From contig OY744519.1 of assembly GCA_963556195.1 (NCBI GenBank), positions 30,080,397 through 30,144,396 on the forward strand: a DNA stretch of 64,000 bases, written 5' to 3'. The notes below the pieces were generated by a model. The model searched no databases. It had not been told where the DNA came from and worked only from the letters and a program-made list of their open reading frames with translations. Numbering within the stretch: the first letter of the stretch is position 1; every line of letters begins with the position of its first letter. A program made the translations under genes and the position numbers. This document shows, piece by piece, positions 1 through 64,000 of this stretch. This stretch comes from Sepiola atlantica (taxonomy: Eukaryota; Mollusca; Cephalopoda; Sepiida; Sepiolidae).

Positions 1-665
1 ATCTTCGAAATTCTATCTTTTTGCCCCCCCCCCTCTATTATTCTTTCCTCTTCCCGCTCCTCTAACTTCTGTGTCCATTTCACTTATTTGCCACGACAGC
101 CGCCAGACTAAGATACGCACACAACACACCCATATCTATCTGTATCCACACACGCACATACATAGCACGTAAAATATACATTGGATATAAATAGTATAGG
201 TTTATCGTCATATGTAGCCTTTATCTCGTCATATGTAACCGTTATCTCGCTTTCTTCTTTCCCTGTTTAGAAAAATATTAGTATGACATCAACCGGAAAG
301 TAGAGACCAGTCACGACGACGACAAATCCCCAAATCCTGATTTTCTAGTCTTTCTTTCTTTTTGTTGCATATCGTCAACGTTTTGTTGTTTTTGTTTTCG
401 TATACAAATATATATCTCTCTTTTTTGTCACCCCTGACAGAGTTATAAAAAGAAAAGGAAAGAAAAAAAAAACTCCACCCTTTTCTATAGATTTATTTTG
501 CTGGACGAAAATTCTTATTGTTTATTATTATTTTTATTATTTATTAAGTCCCTGCACACATACACACACTGCAAAGACATCCTTTTAATAACAAAACAAA
601 GAAAAGAAACTTAATATTAAATCGTGTCTTTGTCCCCCTCCCCGACATCGTTTAAAAAGTAAACG
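1..665 (+). promoter_or_regulatory. 5' flank and 5' UTR of the HERPUD gene
   Basis: This stretch lies directly upstream of the HERPUD start codon and must hold the 5' UTR and probably the core promoter, unless a further non-coding exon lies outside the window. A TATA-like tataaaa sits at 444-450. The 12-mer tcgtcatatgta occurs at 205-216 and again at 227-238, a 22-bp-spaced direct repeat whose cgtca core resembles half of a bZIP (ATF/CREB) site. Vertebrate HERPUD1 is induced by ER stress through ERSE sites (CCAAT-N9-CCACG); I found a ccacg at 91-95 but no correctly spaced CCAAT, so a canonical ERSE is not supported. The functional reading is inference. Confidence 0.35.
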
Positions 666-57851
<57,186 letters not shown>

Positions 57852-58786
57852 GACGAAAGAAGAGAGAAATTAAAAGACAAAATAGCAAACCAACCTCCAG
57901 AGAATTGATCCTTTTTTTTATTTTTTTTATTTTTCATTTTTTTGTTTTCTCCGTGCTTTTTTTTTTTTTTCTTCTCTCTTTTTTTTGTCTGGGTTAAAAA
58001 GAAAAATCGCATTAAAATTTGGCAACATCCTTTTTGGTATTTAATCGAGGTACTCTGACTTAAAAAGAAATTTTTCTTTCTTTATTTTTAACCTCTAATC
58101 AGATCTGAAACTGGAAAAAGAAACAAATTCTATTTGTCTTTTTGGCCTTCATAAGGCTTCTTTTTTTTTTTTTTGTCTGGATTTTCTTTTTTTCTTTTTT
58201 TTTGTCTGGATTTTCTTTTTTTTCTTTTTTTTTTCTTGTCGGATTTTTTTTTCTTTAATCATTTTCAGAGATTTTGTTTATGCTTTGGCTAATCAACTCC
58301 GTTGGCATAATCTAAAATGAATTCCGTATTGACAATAACTCTAAACTGTGACACCCTCTCTCTTTCTCTCTCTCTCTCTCTCAAATTGTGTATCGATATT
58401 ATTGAATGCAGGGAGATATGAGAGGAGAGGGTGGAGGGCATCCATGGCAAACTATGTTTATCTTGGATATGTAACCTGTTTATAAAATGGTAAAAGATGT
58501 GAAATCAATTGAAATATTTGGACGAACAGTGTTCATGTGTGTATGGCGATCTTGGCTCGTCGTGTTCAAATCCATAGTTGAGCTGTTGTGCCACTTTCGC
58601 TAATACCCTTGGGAAAGGTATGAACTCAGCTCTTCTCCCCCTAATTATGGGTGAAATAATAGGATAGAGTAGATTCGGTAGGGGCAACCAGTCTACAAGA
58701 AGAAAAATTTCAAACAAAACCCTCAGGCTTGTCAAAACATGATTTGGCAGCCATGAGATATATAACAATAATAAATAATGTAAAAA
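57852..58786 (+). other. HERPUD 3' UTR, at least its first part
   Basis: T-rich sequence with several T-runs and tgtctggattttctttt repeats (58155-58240), then a (CT)n tract (58360-58382). No polyadenylation signal is certain: aataaa occurs at 58930-58935 and 59349-59354, either of which could end the transcript. Confidence 0.5.
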
Positions 58787-58949
58787 GGCTTATCTGAACT
58801 GCAGTTTTATGTTCGACCCGGATGTCATAAGCGTATTATATCTCGTACGTTCGTAAACATTTGAATGCAGATATGTACGATTTATGGGATATAATACGCT
58901 TATGACGATCGGATCTACTGTAAAACTGCAATAAAGTGTGTGGATAAGC
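58787..58949. repeat. Inverted repeat, 163 bp
   Basis: gtcataagcgtattatatct (58815-58845) is mirrored at 58885-58905, and the outer ctgcagttttat/gtaaaactgcaa and gcttatc/gataagc also pair. Small MITE-like palindrome in or just after the 3' UTR. Confidence 0.8.
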
Positions 58950-59829
58950 CCCCTTTTAATTGTTATTGTTACAAAGCTCTATCTCAAAGAATATCGAGCC
59001 CTTTGTGTGTGAAAGATCTGCTGTCTTCGTTCGGCTCTTTTTCGATCTCGAAGTTGATTTTTTTTTTTAATGTTATATATATAGTAAATACTGTGTTTTT
59101 AAAACAACAAAACAGACCAGAGTGCTCAAGTACTTATGTAAGAGCATAATATATTTTTTATTCAATAATTACTATACAATGATTAACACAAAAATAGATC
59201 CTGGTGGTTTCATTGAGTGATGTGGCACTTCATCCGTTGGACTGAAAGTAAAACATGTATCTACGCTCCCCAGTCTATTTGAATAGGTTGAGTGGTTCCG
59301 TGAAACCACTGGTATCTATGTTCGAATCATTGTATTGCAATTATTTTAATAAATAAATGTGTGTATATATATAATGCGTATGTGATCATGTTCTCTGCTC
59401 CTTTGTAAATGAACTTAATTTTTACCTTTATTTTCTGCTTTTGTTTCTGTGATTTTTACGTTTAATTCTCTTGACAAAAACAAAAGGAGCGGATCTGTTT
59501 ATAAACTGAAGTAGAAAGTGCTGAATTTGCGAATCTTTTTACAATAAGGGAAAGAAATTGTCAGAGAAACTGAAGAAGGCCTGAACACTTTTCAACTTTC
59601 CTGTCGTCAGGTTGCAACAAATATAAAACAAAAAAAAAAAAAATACAAGTAAACTCGTTGCAATCACAATTTAAAGTAATCTGATCAAGATTATCTGGTA
59701 TATAAACATTTTTTAGAAACATGTTTTTTTTTTTTACGATTTTGGAAAGAGGTAAAAAGAAAAAAGTTCACATTAAAAAGAAAAAAATCTTTTCTGCAGA
59801 AATTTGTGATATTCTTTGTTTGTTTATTT

Positions 59830-60610
59830 TTGTGTCAATCTTTTCTTTTGGAAGTTTTTTTTTTGGTGTGTGTGGGGGGGGTCCGTTTGCCTTTCTTGAC
59901 AGAATAACACATGCTTTACAGTGGGTTGGCTTCTCCCCACTTTTATTCTCTTCAATGTAGGGGGTGTAGTTAGTGATCATTTTCCGATTATTCAGGTGGG
60001 GGGGGGGGGGGGGCTTAAATAAACTCATTCATTCTTCTGTGGCTAAAGTGATGCCAAAAACGAAAAAAAAAGACAAACTGGGAAGTATAAAAATATAAAC
60101 ATTTCTTGTCACATGTGTTTCAACTTTATTACACCCCTCCTTTTTTTTGTGTCAATCGTATCTTTTTTGGTGTTATTCCCCCCCCCCCCCCCCTTCCTTA
60201 TTTTGTTTGTTTTGGGGTGAATCCATTTGTCTTTCTTGACAAAATAAAACGTTTTTAGCCTCCTTGGCTTCCACCAACTTTTATACTCTAATTAGTGATC
60301 ATTTTCCGATTTTTAAGGAAAACAACAACAACAACAACAACAACAACAAAAAAACTGAAGCTGTAAAAAGTTTATTCATCCATTGTGATGCCAAAAACAA
60401 AAAGGCATAAACCGAGCCAACAACACTGGTAACAACTTATTATTTGAGGACCACAAGTTTGTACAATGTGTAACCATGCGAACGTTGTTTGATTTGAAGG
60501 TATTTTATTAGATTTAGAAAACTACTATATTTACAAAAATCATTATTTTAACAGTCTTTATCAATGCGGGGAAGTATAAAATATAAACGTTTCTTGTCAT
60601 GTGTTTCAAG
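59830..60610 (+). repeat. Diverged tandem duplication, about 320 bp
   Basis: gtgtcaatc (59832/60149), tgcctttcttgac/tgtctttcttgac, tagtgatcattttccgat (59971/60293), gtgatgccaaaaac and gggaagtataaaa-tataaac recur in order. The second copy has (AAC)n at 60321-60349. The unit includes homopolymer G or C runs (60000, 60179). Confidence 0.8.
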
Positions 60611-61949
60611 TTTAAACATGCTTTTAATTTTTTAAGGGCAAAACTGCTGCTGATGCTTCATCCTTAACTTGAAATTTTATGGCAAAAATATTCAACTTTT
60701 TATCTTTAACTGTTTTTTTTTTTTTTTTAAAGGAAAGATTTTAATAAATTTGTCTTTTTGATTTCTTTAAATTATTTTCTTTTCAGCTGAAGAAAATTTA
60801 TATTTTTGCCACAGACCTTAAATGTTTGTTTTCAAAGCATTAAATTTAGGCTTACAAAATATGAAATGTTGGTTTCCGAAAAATGAAATGTTGGTTTTTA
60901 AAACTTGACAAATTAAATTTAAAAAGTAGATTTTTTTTTTTCACAAAATCTTTTCCATTTAGAGCAAAGAAACCATTTAGCATTTTAAAACTGTCTTTTC
61001 AAACTTTTGCCTCTGCTCAACTAAACATTAAAATAATAATGAAATTCTTCAATTCTGAAACAATTGGTTCTAGTGGTCAACAAATTAATGAAAGAAATTT
61101 CTTCTTTTTTTTCTTCATTCTTTTAATTTTCTTTGGAAAAGATTGTTTACAACTTTCAGTCAATAACAATTCAATTTACCGGGGGGTGGGGTGGGGGGGT
61201 TAAATTTAAAAAGAGAAAGAAATGTACATTTTCTTTTGGATGGAGGGAGGAGGAGCTTACAAAAATATAACAATCGACTGTCATTCTCTCTCTCTCGCTC
61301 GCTCGCTCACTCACTCACTCACACAAAATGATTTTTTATTTACTTACTTTTTTTTTTTTTTTACCGGATAAAAAATATTCTTGACAAAAACAAATTTGAT
61401 CCGTTTGTTTTTCAGCGCATTTTTTGTTTTGGTTTTTATTATCAAGCTTTTTAAATTTTGTTTGTTTAGAACCTCGCCCCCCCCCCCACCCCCTTTTCAT
61501 TTAATTTATATAATTGTTTTTCTTTAATGAAATAGAAGAAAAGAATTTTGCTCTATTGTCAGATGTTGCTCTTCCTCCAACTCACTGAAAAATCAAAAAC
61601 ATCGTCCTTTACTTTGGTATTTTTTTATGGTGATCGGGTTGAAGAATTTTCAGTGCATCTTTATAATGTAACGGTTTGGCCCCTCAATTTTTCTTGTAGG
61701 TGGGTGGGGGTGCATGCAAAAGTCTCTAAGGTTCGTCACCATCCGTTTTTCACTCTTCTATTTTATGTACTGTGCAGTCCTGAGGGCCAATCCCTCATTG
61801 AAAGCAAGTGCTGAGGATGTCCTTGCTACCTAGTGACAAAATCCGATCGTACGTTTTTCGATTCCCCAACAACAGTAACGAAAGCATTTTGGGTCTTCAG
61901 ATTTTAGCATATGGGAAATATAAGTGAAAGTTTCAAATTGAAAGAAAAG
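60611..61949. other. 3' flank spacer
   Basis: A (TCTC/GCTC/ACTC)n tract lies at 61283-61322 and G- and C-runs at 61182 and 61479. No gene recognised. Confidence 0.5.
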
Positions 61950-62100
61950 AAGCTGAAGAAATCAGAAGACTTGAAGATCAAAGAGACCTTCACAAAGTCA
62001 ATTAAAATAACAATTTATCAACTAGCACAAAAGATGAAAAAGAAAATGATGAAGCAACGGAAACTCTCAGAAGTATACTAGCTGAAGAAGTTTTGAAAAA
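61950..62100 (+). repeat. Second copy of the repeat at 41590-41745
   Basis: Shares cagaagacttgaagatcaaa, caactagcacaaaagatg and aaaatgatgaagcaacggaa with the first copy. Confidence 0.75.
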
Positions 62101-62611
62101 AAGTAAAAAAATCTCTATCCAAATTGTTTGTTTTCATGCATTCTTTAAGTAACTCACAAATGCCTTTTGTTTACTTTTCAAATCAACTAACAATATTGTC
62201 ACAACATATTTGAATTCCAACAACGCATTCTTTACTACATTATGTTCAGCACATTTTTTTTTTTTTTTTTTTTTTTAACAATTACTATCACCAACCCCAA
62301 CTCCCCCATGTTACAACATTATCTACGCTATTTAAACGAAAACGATTGTCTAATTGTTGTTGTGGTTACTCAAAGAGTTATAAACTCTTAGGATTTCAGT
62401 GCATTTTGATAATGAAAAAGTACTTTCTTATTTTATTTAAATTTTGATGTTGCACGATAAGATTGTGTCGTCATATTTTAACTATGGCAACACAAAATGC
62501 TCAGTTTTTTTAATGTTTTGAGTGCCTCGTGAGCATTATTTTCAAAACTTCCTGCAGCTAAATGTGATCGTTTTGTGCTGCTGTACTTTTTTATACAGAT
62601 AACAGTGTGAC

Positions 62612-63002
62612 ATTATGGATTATTCGAACGTCTGTTCTCATCTTGAATGTTATTTTCACAACATTTCAGCGAAAGTAACCTTCGACCTTCTTCAGGCGCA
62701 TCTTGTCGAACTTGTGAGAATAATCGTTCAAGATGAGAACAGTAGTCTGAATAATACAAATTATCCATCCTCATCTCAAAAATTCCGAAACAACATTGTG
62801 ACACTCGTAATGTTATGTGAACGTGCATCTGTGTGCGTCCACTTGTTGCTCTTGTCTGTGGTTGGTGCTCAATTCCGATTATAGGTTCTTGAGTAAACAT
62901 TACCAAGTTCGAAAAGATGCACCTGAAAACAACAACCAAAATGATAATAGTAATCCGAATAATACAAATTATCAATCCTCATCTCAAAAATTCCGAAACA
63001 CA
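62612..63002. mobile_element. Foldback-arm family, copies 7 and 8
   Basis: 62620-62775 has two arms meeting head to head (ttctcatcttgaatgttatt against aatcgttcaagatgagaaca). 62890-63000 is a right arm only (gatgcacctgaaaacaacaa, aatccgaataatacaaatta, tctcaaaaattccgaaacac). Confidence 0.75.
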
Positions 63003-63419
63003 AACAAGTAGTAGCATTTTTAATTTATTTAAAAAAAAATATTTTCAAATTTAAACTTTCAGAAACAAACTAGAAGGCAGCCATTGTTTTTGAATACGCA
63101 ACGACTTCAACAAGAAAAGATAACTTGTGATAGACTTGAAAAAATCGTGACTAATTAGGTTTTTCGTTCTTCGGCAATTTATTTGACGATGATGGCAAAA
63201 TCATACTCTTCATTAAGGTGTTTTTTTTGTGTGCTTATTTATAAATCTAAGAGTGTGAGCCTGTATGTATGAGTGCATTCACTGTACTGGCCATAATCGT
63301 CCCACACGCTGTGCCAGTCAAAGGTTGTTGTTCAATTTAGTCGGTGCTTCAACAAAGAATTCCCATTCCAAGTAGAATCACAATTCCAGTTTATAAACAA
63401 CAAGTTTATTTGTTGGATG

Positions 63420-63807
63420 TTACAAACAATATTTGTGGTCCCCGGTTGAATAACAGACTTGCAAAATGAGATCCTTGTCCAACCAGAAAAAGTCCAGCAC
63501 AATCCAGAGAGCTAAGAGACCCAGATGGGCCCATCCTGTCGGGGCAGGCACCCCAGCTTCAACTGATCCAGCCTGGTCCCAGAAAAGCCAACTTTCTATT
63601 ATGCCCAGAGGGTCAGCATCCCCCTCCCATCTCTTTCCCCCTTACCGGAAATTTTGGATTCCAGTCCTTCTCGCTGGTTATCACCGGACTGACCACCCAG
63701 GCACTGGCACATTGAGATATCCATTCGAGATAACTACCAGACAGTCTACTAAGGATTTATCAGGAAGACAATTACTTTTGGGTCTCAACATTATTCTCGT
63801 TTTCTAA
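63420..63807 (+). other. GC-richer segment with a 113-codon frame, unassigned
   Basis: 63466-63807 is open from an ATG and is clearly less AT-rich than the surroundings. The translation (MRSLSNQKKSSTIQRAKRP ... ) is rich in Pro, Ser and Arg and shows no motif I know. It could be part of a retroelement or an unknown exon; no splice sites or copies support either. Confidence 0.3.
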
Positions 63808-64000
63808 GAGGCACTTATTTTATTTCAAAGAGAAATAAGATTTTGGGTGACCCGATATAAAATCAGACATTTTCAAATTCCTCTGTGCCCCACTCCCACC
63901 TTCTTCCTCTGACCGAGCATCGAACATCTGCAACGTCTGCCATTCGCATGCACCACTAAAACATGCAGCCTACTGCACTTTTTTACAAGAGTTAAAAAAA

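Noticed and set aside
74..95. ERSE (CCAAT-N9-CCACG) upstream of HERPUD
   Set aside because: Only a ccacg is present; the upstream ccatt is not CCAAT and the spacing is 11, not 9.

Overview
The window looks like genomic DNA from an animal with large introns and a very high transposon load, most likely a mollusc and plausibly a coleoid cephalopod such as an octopus. This is inferred from AT-rich sequence, a vertebrate-like single-copy gene split over 57 kb with GT-AG introns, abundant tRNA- and 5S-rRNA-derived SINEs, Penelope-like reverse transcriptase remnants, Helitron ends and long (TA)n tracts. No bacterial or viral gene organisation is present.

The only conserved cellular gene I can support is a complete HERPUD (HERP, homocysteine-responsive ER ubiquitin-like domain protein) homologue on the + strand. 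Eight coding exons lie at 666-818, 30960-31037, 43778-43876, 48260-48366, 48773-48925, 53322-53606, 56245-56374 and 57690-57851. All junctions are GT-AG, phases agree at every junction, and the spliced frame is 1167 nt (388 aa plus stop), close to the roughly 391 aa of human HERPUD1. The protein has an N-terminal ubiquitin-like domain, a Met/Gln-rich middle and a C-terminal hydrophobic hairpin. It is expected in the ER membrane, acting in ER-associated degradation with the HRD1 ligase.

Nearly everything else is intron or flank packed with repeats. Intron 1 (30.1 kb) holds a MITE-like element, perfect hairpins, a 6.5-kb array of a 17-bp unit (3811-10356) interrupted near its end by a 566-bp inverted-repeat element, a LINE fragment, a 1.8-kb foldback element with nested repeats (about 13996-15778), a Penelope-like RT fragment and several copies of a dispersed foldback family. 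Intron 2 (12.7 kb) holds tRNA-like SINEs, a LINE fragment, a mariner-type MITE, a second MITE with a target duplication and Helitron-like ends. Intron 3 (4.4 kb) is mostly a 3470-bp hAT-like element with an exact 8-bp target duplication, carrying a coiled-coil reading frame I do not recognise. Introns 5 to 7 carry a recent 5S-derived SINE, LINE pieces, a second copy of the first MITE, foldback copies and a hairpin element beside the last exon. The 3' flank (57852-64000) shows a local 0.3-kb duplication, two more foldback pieces and one GC-richer segment that I cannot assign.

The strongest candidates for something undescribed are the hAT-like element with its coiled-coil frame, the foldback family built from GCACCTGAAGAA-type arms, and the 17-bp array with long-range duplications. 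The host gene itself is orthodox.
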